From IMG/VR virus record IMGVR_UViG_3300009155_000068, positions 1 through 61,479 of that record: DNA of 61,479 nt; one strand, written 5' to 3'. Below the pieces are notes generated by a model. It was not told the origin of the DNA. It ran no database searches and saw nothing but the letters and a program-made list of their open reading frames with translations. Origin of the DNA: a virus. Shown here piece by piece: positions 43,407 to 51,073 of this stretch (the stretch's first letter is position 1; each line of letters starts with the position of its first letter). The position numbers and the translations under genes are program-made.

Positions 43407-44189
43407 ATGGCACTAGTACTAGACGGAACTTTAGGCATCGCGATTACCGGTGACAGCACAATTACACAAAATTTTACAATCCCTCAAAATCTTATTGTCG
43501 GTAGTGGTGGATCTATCTCAACAAACAACGGTTCTGTAGATAAAGTACTCAACATTTATGGAGGAAATAACGTTGTTGTTGGTGGTGTTTCCACTAATGT
43601 AGGGTTTGGTTTGTGCCTTGAGGCTAGTAGAACTGGTAGGGCTAGTACAGCAAGGTTTGCTCAAATTAGTTTGGGAAATGATGCATCAGACAACGGATCT
43701 ATACTTTTTTACACAGCGCCATCAGGGGCAGGTGTATCAGAACGTATGCGTATTGACAGTGCCGGTAGATTCACATTAGCTAGTCAGCCATTCTTTTATG
43801 CTACATTGACTGTTGCACAAACAGGATATAATTCATCAAATACAGGAGATGCTCCTGTAATTTATAATTCAACTACTACAAATACAGGTAGCCATTTTAA
43901 TACATCAACTGGTAAATTTACTGCACCAGTTGCAGGAAATTATATATTTCACGCATCAGCATACGCCTCGGGATCTTCATTTCAGCAAAATTGGCTAGTT
44001 GTAAATGGATCAAGGATGACTGGTACTGACTGGGTACATGCCTCTTCAACTATGTCGCTAGGTTTTTGGTTGATAAAACTTGCGGCAAATGATACTGTGG
44101 GATTTCATGCATACAACGGAGCAGTAACCAGTACAACAATTAATACCAATAGTGAACACACTTATTTTCGCGGATATTTATTAAGTTAA
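43407..44189 (+). CDS. Fibre protein with C1q/TNF-like tip
   Basis: This is a 260-residue protein. Residues 1-120 are a short strand-rich shaft with the GVSERMRIDSAGRFTL motif seen in fibres. Residues 127-260 (PFFYATLTVAQTGYNSSNTG ... SHFNTSTGKFTAPVAGNYIFHASAYASG ... FWLIKLAANDTVGFHAYNG ... HTYFRGYLLS) have the C1q jelly-roll signature, including FNTSTGKFTAPVAGNYIF. C1q-like domains trimerise and are used as receptor-binding tips. It is flanked by two small accessory genes. Confidence 0.8.
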   Translation: MALVLDGTLGIAITGDSTITQNFTIPQNLIVGSGGSISTNNGSVDKVLNIYGGNNVVVGGVSTNVGFGLCLEASRTGRASTARFAQISLGNDASDNGSILFYTAPSGAGVSERMRIDSAGRFTLASQPFFYATLTVAQTGYNSSNTGDAPVIYNSTTTNTGSHFNTSTGKFTAPVAGNYIFHASAYASGSSFQQNWLVVNGSRMTGTDWVHASSTMSLGFWLIKLAANDTVGFHAYNGAVTSTTINTNSEHTYFRGYLLS

Positions 44190-44197
44190 GGACACTC

Positions 44198-44461
44198 ATG
44201 ACAACATATACAGTGACATTATCACAAGCAGAGGATCTAGCACTTGGCTATGTGGCCTACAGTCAAGACAATTGGATTCAAACTGCCGCACACGAAAGAT
44301 GCAGAGTGGCCATAGAAGAAATTGTAAGAATTTGTGTGGAAAAATGTTTAGAAAATAACATACAAATTCCCGGCAGCAAAGAAGACATGGTCTTACTGGC
44401 TTTTGAACAAGCGTGGGTTATTTCTTCCGCTGATAGAATTGCTGCTTCAACACCTATATAA
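44198..44461 (+). CDS. Small helical protein between fibre genes
   Basis: This 87-residue protein is predicted helical: MTTYTVTLSQAEDLALGYVAYSQDNWIQTAAHERCRVAIEEIVRICVEKCLENN. It has AAGGA 6 bases before the start. It lies 8 bases after the C1q-type fibre and just before a late promoter. I associate such small proteins with fibre operons of aquatic phages but know no function. A chaperone or assembly factor is a guess. Confidence 0.6.
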   Translation: MTTYTVTLSQAEDLALGYVAYSQDNWIQTAAHERCRVAIEEIVRICVEKCLENNIQIPGSKEDMVLLAFEQAWVISSADRIAASTPI

Positions 44462-44468
44462 TGAACAA

Positions 44469-44475
44469 CTAAATA
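44469..44475 (+). promoter_or_regulatory. Late promoter directly before a start codon
   Basis: CTAAATA is followed by CACT and then the ATG at 44480. The stop of the previous gene is just upstream and no ribosome binding site is present. Confidence 0.6.
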
Positions 44476-44479
44476 CACT

Positions 44480-45874
44480 ATGGCACAAACAATCAATGCA
44501 GATGATGGTGTAATCTCAGGGTCAACAGGACTCAAGTTCACTGCTGACACCACAAGTACTTTGGCATTGCAAAACAATGGCACTACTAACCTAACAATTG
44601 ACAGCAACGGCTCAGTAACCATACCAAATGCAACTAGTACATCTGTGAGTAGCGGCGCACTATTATTAACTGGCACTGGTGGTGCAATAGTTATAGATAG
44701 TTATGGACACAAGCGTATATCATGGAATGACGGCGGCGGCAATTTTAACATACGTGCAGGGCATTATTACAATGGTGGCTTACTTTATCTAGCTGACGGC
44801 GCAACCAACGGTGGCGCTGCATCTATAACAATGAACAGTGACGGTACCGCCGGTGCTATGACATTTAACGTTGCCGCCATTGGTGTCGGCGGCACTGCTG
44901 TGACATGGTCTAATAATATGACCTATAATGCCACAGGCCTAGCCATAGGTTATGGTCTTAGTCCAAGTTATCCACTACACATATCTATGGCAACAGGTGA
45001 AGTATATGTAAGTTCTTCTACTGGAACAAACTATGTTCGTTATACTGCTAGTAACACTGGCGGATCTTTTCAGTTTGGTATAGACAATTCTGGTGGCACA
45101 AATTACTTTGGCGCAACTGCCTACGGTAGAGCTATATTTTCTGACGGGGCATATCCGGTGGGTATCTTTACCAACGGCTCAGAACGTATGCGTATTGACT
45201 CCTCTGGTAATGTGGGCATTAATGGTACTCCGACGTATAAGTTAGATGTTGGCATTAATAATCAAACACAATCTGCCACGGTTGGTTCCAATGGATTAAT
45301 TCGTAATGCCACAGGCGCAGACAATAGTCCATTCACACAGGCTCGTATTGTTGTTTATGGCGGCACCACTGTTGATGTTACTAACTGGGGATACCTAGCC
45401 TACGGCAGCGATGCTAGTATGAGAATAGTATATGGTAAAACAGGCGCTGGCGGCCCGCTGTTATTTGGAACAACCAGTGCCCTTGACGGCACAGGAGCAT
45501 TTACTGAGCGTATGCGTATCTCCATGGCTGGTGTTGTCACGTTAACTAATTTAATTTACCACACGGCCAGCACCGCAGTCACCGCAGCAGGAACCACACA
45601 AGGCACTGCCACAGCCCTAACCGCTGAAATTAATAACGTTACCACAGTTGGTGCCTCATCAGGTGTTAGACTGCCCACGCCTGCAGCCGCTGGCCTAAGA
45701 ATTATGGTGCGTAACGGATCTGCTGCCACGGCCCTAAACGTGTATCCTCATAGTAGTGGCAACATTGCTGGCGTCGGTGTCGATGCTGCAATTTCTGTGG
45801 ACTTTGGTGTAACGTTAGAATTTATTGCCTTTGACACAACCAACTGGTACATACCCAGCGCGGTACTTGGTTAA
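44480..45874 (+). CDS. Tail-fibre-like protein
   Basis: This 464-residue protein starts MAQTINADDGVISGSTGLKFTADTTSTLALQNNGTTNLTIDSNGSVTIPNATS, a fibre-shaft pattern. Repeated SERMRIDSSGNVGI and TERMRISMAGVVTL segments are present, and the same motif occurs in the C1q-type fibre. The end (TALTAEINNVTTVGASSGVRLPTPAAAGLRIMVRNGSAATALNVYPHSSGNIAGVGVDAAISVDFGVTLEFIAFDTTNWYI) is a separate compact beta domain frequent in phage fibres. It abuts the convergent Nudix gene stop-to-stop with no terminator between them. Confidence 0.7.
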   Translation: MAQTINADDGVISGSTGLKFTADTTSTLALQNNGTTNLTIDSNGSVTIPNATSTSVSSGALLLTGTGGAIVIDSYGHKRISWNDGGGNFNIRAGHYYNGGLLYLADGATNGGAASITMNSDGTAGAMTFNVAAIGVGGTAVTWSNNMTYNATGLAIGYGLSPSYPLHISMATGEVYVSSSTGTNYVRYTASNTGGSFQFGIDNSGGTNYFGATAYGRAIFSDGAYPVGIFTNGSERMRIDSSGNVGINGTPTYKLDVGINNQTQSATVGSNGLIRNATGADNSPFTQARIVVYGGTTVDVTNWGYLAYGSDASMRIVYGKTGAGGPLLFGTTSALDGTGAFTERMRISMAGVVTLTNLIYHTASTAVTAAGTTQGTATALTAEINNVTTVGASSGVRLPTPAAAGLRIMVRNGSAATALNVYPHSSGNIAGVGVDAAISVDFGVTLEFIAFDTTNWYIPSAVLG

Positions 45875-46324
45875 TTATATTAGATCAATTAAGTCAAATA
45901 TTGTCTGTAGTTTTGTTCTAATCGTACGATTGGTAAAACTATTACGCAGCCCTTGATGGAGAGGTTTTGGTGCATAGTCAATGGTTGTCCACGACCAACC
46001 AATGTGTTCGTCACTGAGTGTAGGTACAAACTCAGATTCTATTACACATAGATAAGTGTGAAAATTAAACACAAGATCATTGCTGACAAATGTTTCAAGA
46101 GGTATTGTTTTTAATACCTTGGGACTGAATCCAATTTCTTCAACAATTTCTCGTTGTAGACCTTGCCATGGATTTTCATCTTCATGTGTAGTGCCGCCTA
46201 CTAAGCCCCAAGTGCCTTGATGCTTGCCCTTGGCCTTTTGTACCAGTAGAAATCTACCAGTTGACTTGGCATAGAACAATGCGCCTGAACAGATAATTTT
46301 ATCACTTATAGTTCTAGAATCCAC
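45875..46324 (-). CDS. Nudix hydrolase
   Basis: This 149-residue protein has a perfect Nudix box (Gx5Ex7REUxEExGU) from Gly44 to Phe66: GTTHEDENPWQGLQREIVEEIGF. This predicts Mg-dependent hydrolysis of a nucleoside diphosphate linked to another group. The substrate (oxidised dNTP, ADP-ribose or similar, or capped RNA) cannot be read from the sequence. The N-terminal strand IICSGALFYAKSTGRFLLVQKAKGKHQGTWGLVGG is typical. The probable start is GTG, lying inside the last codons of gp15 with a 19-base overlap. It is the third gene of the minus-strand gp14-gp15 operon, an unexpected enzyme among late structural genes. Confidence 0.85.
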   Translation of the reverse strand: MDSRTISDKIICSGALFYAKSTGRFLLVQKAKGKHQGTWGLVGGTTHEDENPWQGLQREIVEEIGFSPKVLKTIPLETFVSNDLVFNFHTYLCVIESEFVPTLSDEHIGWSWTTIDYAPKPLHQGLRNSFTNRTIRTKLQTIFDLIDLI

Positions 46325-47763
46325 ATACCCTCTCTATACTCGCCCTCAAAACTCTTGGTCCAAGAGTAACCATCCCACTTGTATTGTATACCAGTGTATA
46401 TATTAGTTTGATAGATAGGCTCCGCTGTTTCTGAATTTTCTCCAGCGGCAAATATGATATGCCATGCTCCTGAACTCCACTCAATAATGTCATTTTCTTC
46501 TGCAACAAAGTCACTGTCGTCATCATTCTTCCAAGCATCTGCGCCATCTATATTATCCACCGAACCAATACGTTCTATGATTAGATAACGTTGACCTTCA
46601 ACTGGAGCAGGCAATCCAGCACCTGGTCCTTTAGTCTGTGGATTAATAATAGCATCAAATGTGCCATGGCTAACGGACCTAACGCTGGTATAAGCGTCGT
46701 TGACATCAATCATGGTGTTAGTTGGATATGTGTCACTGTCCCAAATAATTGATACTAGTGTCTCATCTAGAGCGTTGACAGCAAACGTGCCAAACACTTC
46801 ATGATCGTTCTCCTGTATCAATCTAATGCTGCTATAGCCAGCAATATACTTTCCAGGATATTGATCTAACAAGGTTCTCCAGTTAATACCCGGGCCAATT
46901 TTATTGGGTATACCGTAGGGATCATCAATGACCACAGGTTCATGTGCTGCCAATAATCTAGCGGCACCGGCATAGACCATTATACCATACCCTGATACGG
47001 TGGTTCTAACTCTGGCCAAGACAGCACCACCAGGTGGACCGTAGTCATTGAGTGCAGGATCTATGCCCAGGCCTTCAATGTAAGTTTCTGAATCATTGAT
47101 ACCACCGTCTAATACACTGGTAATAATTTTAGTGATAATACCCAGTTGACGTACTTTAACTGGAGGACTTAGCCATATGGGTGTAGTGATATTGATAGAA
47201 GCAATGTCAATGGGGCTGTCTACGCCCACTGGAATTTGTCTTGATGAGAATACGATGTCATCTAAATTTAACACACTTAGGCTGGTCCAATCAATGTAGT
47301 TGTCAGTGGTCAGAATTTCAACACTGGGATTAAACAAGACCAGTATCTGCTCCATGATCTGTAATTTCTGATCAGTACTAGTACTCCATACTTCAACTTT
47401 AAGAGACAGTTTGTAGGGAGTAGGCATGATGCGTTCAACTGTATAGTTTGCACCTTGCTCGCCTGTGTAGACATCATCAACTATGTCACGCTCTCTAATG
47501 TGCAGTTTACCAACGTAGGTACTGTCACCTAGTCGATCTCGTTCTAGAGCCAATCCGCTGATACTGACAGCAATACGTGGCGCACTATTAATTTTATTTT
47601 CTGAATTTTGTTTGACTATGTTGGCCACTTGGCGATCACTGTCACCGTACATCACGGGCACACGATGCAGTGTACCATCACCGTACTTGACATAAAAATT
47701 ACTAAAGAATCTTGTGACCTGTAGAATATATCGACGGATTTGCCCATCGTAGAAAAATTGCAT
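46306..47763 (-). CDS. 15: Tail sheath stabiliser gp15-like, with extra C-terminal domain
   Basis: This is a 485-residue protein. The N-terminal half resembles T4 gp15 (272 residues): FFYDGQIRRYILQVTRFFSNFYVKYGDGTLHRVPVMYGDSDRQVANIV, then MPTPYKLSLKVEVWSTSTDQKLQIMEQILVLFNPSVEI, and SINITTPIWLSPPVKVRQLGIITKI. gp15 caps the tail and joins it to the neck. The last 200 residues are an addition ending in W-x-x-G-x-W modules (DIIEWSSGAWHIIF and QYKWDGYSWTKSF) that also appear in gp14 and gp18 here. The start overlaps the gp14 stop (TAATG). Confidence 0.8.
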   Translation of the reverse strand: MQFFYDGQIRRYILQVTRFFSNFYVKYGDGTLHRVPVMYGDSDRQVANIVKQNSENKINSAPRIAVSISGLALERDRLGDSTYVGKLHIRERDIVDDVYTGEQGANYTVERIMPTPYKLSLKVEVWSTSTDQKLQIMEQILVLFNPSVEILTTDNYIDWTSLSVLNLDDIVFSSRQIPVGVDSPIDIASINITTPIWLSPPVKVRQLGIITKIITSVLDGGINDSETYIEGLGIDPALNDYGPPGGAVLARVRTTVSGYGIMVYAGAARLLAAHEPVVIDDPYGIPNKIGPGINWRTLLDQYPGKYIAGYSSIRLIQENDHEVFGTFAVNALDETLVSIIWDSDTYPTNTMIDVNDAYTSVRSVSHGTFDAIINPQTKGPGAGLPAPVEGQRYLIIERIGSVDNIDGADAWKNDDDSDFVAEENDIIEWSSGAWHIIFAAGENSETAEPIYQTNIYTGIQYKWDGYSWTKSFEGEYREGMWILEL

Positions 47764-49154
47764 TATACGTCTGCCTCTGGTTTATATTTGATTGCCTTGC
47801 TGAGTGCCTGGCGTTCTGGTACTGAACTGGCAAACAACTTCCACTGTACTTGATCACCGTCGGCTGCGGTCTTACTCAGGGTAATAAGAGTGTTACCGCC
47901 AAGTCCCGATGATGCCGTGGCATTAATCTTAGTGTTGTTGATATAGGCAGTGGCAATCACTCCAGTGGCATAGGCAATGGTAGTTTGAATAGTTGAAGTA
48001 TCCCCAACTGCGGTAATGTAGTCTCGACCAATTTGATTCTTTCCAGTGATATTGGTATTGTTGATAAAGCTGGTTTTCTGTGTTTGACGTTGGTCATTGT
48101 TGGTCATTGTCATGCGTAGATTGTCTTCTACTTTGACCCAAGTTGTACCATTAAAACGGAATAGTCTGTTGGGCATAAAATCAGTACGCAAGAAGAAATC
48201 ATCCTTGGCAGCAGCCGCAGGAAATTGTATACCATGACCAAATGGATTTAATAAATTGTTAACTCCATTTGGTTCATTGCCATCGCTGACTAGATATCCA
48301 GTGTAGCCCTTACGCAGTGCTTTACCGGCTACTTCGCTGGCGTCTTCGTTGGCATTACTAGCGTCAATATCATCCTCGTCAGTACTTCTAAGTATTGGAT
48401 TACCGTTAACATCGACTGCTAGAGTATAAAATTGTTTCGTTTCATATCCACTTAATGGCGCATCTGCTTCTGCTTGGGCAAGCATGGCATCATTGATCTC
48501 GTACTCTTTTCCTCTAGTGCTTAACAAGTCACGTAGAGTAGTATCGCTGTCTGTGCCGTCTGCATTAACAGCTTTCTGATCAAGTATGTCAGCAAACTGC
48601 TGTCCGTCAATGATCTTTTTAAGTTTTAGTCTGTATAGGTGTGGCCACCATGTCATACTAAAGCCTTCACTGGCACGACCCACGTCTTCTATAACATAGT
48701 AACGGGGCAGGCCTATGCTAAACTCGTTTAAGGCAAAATCATCACGTAGATGCGGGAATTCAAGCACATCGCCGCTGAGTGGTTTGCGGCCCACAAGTTT
48801 GATCCAATCGTTAATATGCACGGTTAGAAAAACTGTATCGTTATCAATGAACAGGCCAAATTGACTTAAGTTAAAGTCAATATTTTGTACGTTATATATT
48901 CCACGTAGGCGATAAATTTCCGGTTCATATTTGCGATCTCTGTTTTCTAAAAACAAGAGATCTTGTATGTTTGTAGGTGATAAAGTATCATAGTGTGGCT
49001 CAGCTGCGGTAGCATTAGCCTCATCGGTGTTGACACCTAGGTATTTGTGCAGATAAAGCTCAGTCCCGCCAATCTGAAACATCTCAGCAACTTGGCGGTC
49101 AATGAACTTATAATCGTTGCCCTTTTCGGGTTTGTATAGGCTTAAGCGTGGCAT
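47763..49154 (-). CDS. 14: Neck protein gp14-like, expanded
   Basis: The start was chosen at MPRLSLYKPEKGNDY (49154). It sits 7 bases from a minus-strand late promoter. A longer frame reaching back to 49208 would include the promoter. The product has 463 residues versus 256 in T4 gp14. The region GDVLEFPHLRDDFALNEFSIGLPRYYVIEDVGRASEGFSMTWWPHLYRLKLK (about 132-183) matches the gp14-type core. Extra segments follow, including LFRFNGTTWVKVEDNLRMTMTN. It works with gp13 to complete the neck after packaging. The assignment is supported by gp13 and gp15 on either side. Confidence 0.75.
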   Translation of the reverse strand: MPRLSLYKPEKGNDYKFIDRQVAEMFQIGGTELYLHKYLGVNTDEANATAAEPHYDTLSPTNIQDLLFLENRDRKYEPEIYRLRGIYNVQNIDFNLSQFGLFIDNDTVFLTVHINDWIKLVGRKPLSGDVLEFPHLRDDFALNEFSIGLPRYYVIEDVGRASEGFSMTWWPHLYRLKLKKIIDGQQFADILDQKAVNADGTDSDTTLRDLLSTRGKEYEINDAMLAQAEADAPLSGYETKQFYTLAVDVNGNPILRSTDEDDIDASNANEDASEVAGKALRKGYTGYLVSDGNEPNGVNNLLNPFGHGIQFPAAAAKDDFFLRTDFMPNRLFRFNGTTWVKVEDNLRMTMTNNDQRQTQKTSFINNTNITGKNQIGRDYITAVGDTSTIQTTIAYATGVIATAYINNTKINATASSGLGGNTLITLSKTAADGDQVQWKLFASSVPERQALSKAIKYKPEADV

Positions 49155-49161
49155 AGTAGTA

Positions 49162-49180
49162 TATTTATCGATACTAAATA
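49162..49180. promoter_or_regulatory. Back-to-back late promoters between gp14 and gp13
   Basis: The minus strand carries ATAAATA (49168-49162), ending 7 bases before the gp14 ATG. The plus strand carries CTAAATA (49174-49180), followed by a short leader with AGGA before the gp13 ATG at 49199. The cores point away from each other, so both neck operons can be transcribed together. Confidence 0.65.
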
Positions 49181-49198
49181 TGTAATAGGACGAATGAT

Positions 49199-49969
49199 AT
49201 GGACACAACTACAGCAAATCAAGCGATACAGGAAGTTTATAACTATGTTAAAACCATGCTGGGCGACGGCATGGTTGAAGTAGAACTTGATCCTGTACAC
49301 TATGAAACAGCACTAAAACGTGCGCTATCACGATTCCGCCAACGTAGCAGCGCAGCCGTAGAAGAAGCCTATTATTTCTTAGAGCTACAAAAAGATGTAA
49401 ACGAATATCGTTTACCCGACGAAATTATCAACGTACAGAGCCTATATCGTAGAGCCATTGGTTCTAGAAGTGGTGGTGGCGCTGGCGGTACACTGTTTGA
49501 ACCCTTTAACTTGGCCTATACCAACACCTACTTGCTCAACAGCACTATGATGGGCGGCATTGCTACCTACGATATGTTTGCACAATATCAAGAAATGGTG
49601 GGACGCATGTTTGGTGCCTACATTGAATTTCAGTGGGTGCAACACAGCCATATGCTACGCATACTACAACGTCCATTTGCCGAAGGCGAACAAATCATGA
49701 TACGCGGTCAAAATTACAAACCTGACTGGGTCATCATTGGTGACCTATATGCAGGACAATGGGTTAAAGATTATACTCTGGCTATATGTAAAACCATCCT
49801 AGGTGAAGCTCGCGGTAAATTTGCTCAAATTGCAGGACCCGGCGGAGCAGGCGGCCTAAATGGTGCAGACTTGAAATCAGCAGGCAAAGAAGAAATTGAA
49901 AAGCTAGAAAAAGAAATTGAAATGTATGTAACTGGACACAGCGGCACTTACACATTCGTAATTGGTTAA
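49199..49969 (+). CDS. 13: Neck protein gp13
   Basis: This 256-residue protein (T4 gp13 has 309) has TANQAIQEVYNYVKTMLGDGMVEVELDPVHYETALKRALSRFRQRSSAAVEEAYYFLELQKDVNEYRLPDEIINVQSLYRR at the N-terminus. WVQHSHMLRILQRPFAEGEQIMIRGQNYKPDWVIIGDLYAGQWVKDYTLAICKTILGEARGKFAQI lies in the second half. Both look like the conserved gp13 head-tail connector core. It ends with a Gly-rich loop and a helical tail. It is transcribed from the plus arm of the divergent promoter pair and has an AGGA site. Confidence 0.85.
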   Translation: MDTTTANQAIQEVYNYVKTMLGDGMVEVELDPVHYETALKRALSRFRQRSSAAVEEAYYFLELQKDVNEYRLPDEIINVQSLYRRAIGSRSGGGAGGTLFEPFNLAYTNTYLLNSTMMGGIATYDMFAQYQEMVGRMFGAYIEFQWVQHSHMLRILQRPFAEGEQIMIRGQNYKPDWVIIGDLYAGQWVKDYTLAICKTILGEARGKFAQIAGPGGAGGLNGADLKSAGKEEIEKLEKEIEMYVTGHSGTYTFVIG

Positions 49970-49977
49970 AGAAAATA

Positions 49978-50006
49978 TTGACCTTGTAATAAAACTGTTA
50001 TATAAT
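49978..50006 (+). promoter_or_regulatory. Host sigma70-type promoter for dNMP kinase
   Basis: TTGACC (49978-49983) and TATAAT (50001-50006) are separated by exactly 17 bases. This is close to the bacterial consensus and unlike the late promoters around it. It predicts early or middle expression of the kinase gene by host-type holoenzyme. The transcript starts about 15 bases upstream of the ATG, with GAGGTG as ribosome binding site. Confidence 0.85.
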
Positions 50007-50026
50007 ACACTATACGAGGTGTTTAT

Positions 50027-50725
50027 ATGATCATAGGCGTTTGCGGTTTTATTGGTTCAGGAAAAGATACAGTTGCTGATTATCTAACTAACTTTCACGG
50101 ATTTCGAAGAGAAAGTTTTGCCAACACACTTAAAGATGCTGTGGCACAGGTGTTTGGTTGGGATCGAACCATGCTAGAAGGGCGTACAACGCAGGCACGT
50201 ACCTGGCGTGAACAAGTAGATCCATGGTGGGCAGAACGACTAAACATGCCTAATCTTACACCGCGCTGGGTCTTACAGTATTGGGGTACAGAAGTTTGTC
50301 GTCAAGGGTTTCACGATGATATATGGATTGCCAGCCTGGAAAATAAACTACGTAAAAGTACCGACGACATTGTTATCTCAGACTGTCGCTTTCCCAACGA
50401 AATCAAATCAATTAAGGCCGCAGGCGGCATTGTAGTTCGTGTGGTGCGCGGAGATGAACCTGAATGGTATGACGCAGCTCTAAGTGTCAATCGCGGTCCC
50501 AATGGTAATACCAGCTGGTCATTAAGTAAGAGTATACTAGACAAATACAAAATTCATGCCAGTGAAACAGCATGGGTTGGTACTGAGTTTGATCAGACAC
50601 TGGACAACAACAGTAGTATTGACGACTTGTTTGCTCGTGTTAGAGATCTGGTACCAAGTCGCCCTGCCTCCAACGACTCCCTTCTTTATGAAGCACTCTC
50701 TGACAGTTGGCGCATACCGTCTTAA
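50027..50725 (+). CDS. 1: Deoxynucleoside monophosphate kinase (T4 gene 1 type)
   Basis: This 232-residue protein (T4 gp1 has 241) has a P-loop in MIIGVCGFIGSGKDTVADYL (residues 7-15). WVLQYWGTEVCRQGFHDDIWI and DIVISDCRFPNEIKSIKAAGGIVVRVVR fit phage dNMP kinases, which convert dNMPs to dNDPs for phage DNA synthesis. It is an early-type gene embedded in a late region and has its own sigma70-like promoter. Its last 86 bases overlap, on the opposite strand, the end of the HNH-type gene. Confidence 0.9.
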   Translation: MIIGVCGFIGSGKDTVADYLTNFHGFRRESFANTLKDAVAQVFGWDRTMLEGRTTQARTWREQVDPWWAERLNMPNLTPRWVLQYWGTEVCRQGFHDDIWIASLENKLRKSTDDIVISDCRFPNEIKSIKAAGGIVVRVVRGDEPEWYDAALSVNRGPNGNTSWSLSKSILDKYKIHASETAWVGTEFDQTLDNNSSIDDLFARVRDLVPSRPASNDSLLYEALSDSWRIPS

Positions 50726-50975
50726 GATTTATTGGACGACAATTATCTAAATCGCCGTCGACATGGAACACATTAAACTGTTCTTTATTCTTTGATTTAA
50801 AGCCGCACTTTTCACACGCATCTTTTTGTCTATAGCCACTGGTATACCATTTAGGTAGACCAGTACCTAGTCCTCTGGCACAATGGTCACACTTAGACCT
50901 ATAGTAGGCTTTTTTTGCCTTATAATAATTAATGGCCACTGGTCTTTGACCACATTCTTTGCATAGACTTCTCAT
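50640..50975 (-). CDS. HNH-type zinc protein, possible homing endonuclease
   Basis: The start was chosen at MRSLCKECG (50975). It has an AAAGGGCAG site and lies about 25 bases into the predicted transcript. A longer TTG-started form lies too close to the promoter. The 111-residue product has four C-x-x-C pairs. It also has the HNH-like segment FHVDGDLDNCRPINLKTVCANC near its end (His71, Asn78, Asn83 in this numbering). This matches the compact HNH fold of phage nucleases. It lies antisense between dNMP kinase and the sheath gene and overlaps the 3-prime end of the kinase. It could be a free-standing homing nuclease or a DNA-binding regulator. Confidence 0.7.
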   Translation of the reverse strand: MRSLCKECGQRPVAINYYKAKKAYYRSKCDHCARGLGTGLPKWYTSGYRQKDACEKCGFKSKNKEQFNVFHVDGDLDNCRPINLKTVCANCQRVLHKEGSRWRQGDLVPDL

Positions 50976-51005
50976 AGCTGCCCTTTTCCTGCCCTTTTCC
51001 AAGTG

Positions 51006-51011
51006 TATTTA
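51006..51011 (-). promoter_or_regulatory. Late promoter for the antisense HNH-type gene
   Basis: The minus strand reads GTAAATACACTTGG, with the core at 51011-51006. A leader of about 25 bases follows, containing two copies of GGAAAAGGGCA. Confidence 0.5.
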
Positions 51012-51034
51012 CCCTTGATATTTTAACCAAATCA

Positions 51035-51041
51035 CTAAATA
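51035..51041 (+). promoter_or_regulatory. Late promoter of the sheath-tube operon
   Basis: CTAAATACTATT matches the T4 late consensus, including the CTATT after the core. The leader to 51074 is about 27 bases and carries CAAGGAG. Confidence 0.7.
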
Positions 51042-51073
51042 CTATTAGGAAAAGGACTCAAGGAGATTAACAA

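Noticed and set aside
49155-49208. N-terminal extension of gp14 to 49208
   Set aside because: The extension would be encoded by the divergent promoter region and overlap the start of gp13. MPRLSL at 49154 fits the promoter spacing.
50976-51002. TTG-started N-terminal extension of the HNH-type protein
   Set aside because: It starts 3 bases after a late promoter core, before the likely transcription start. The ATG at 50975 has a purine-rich site.
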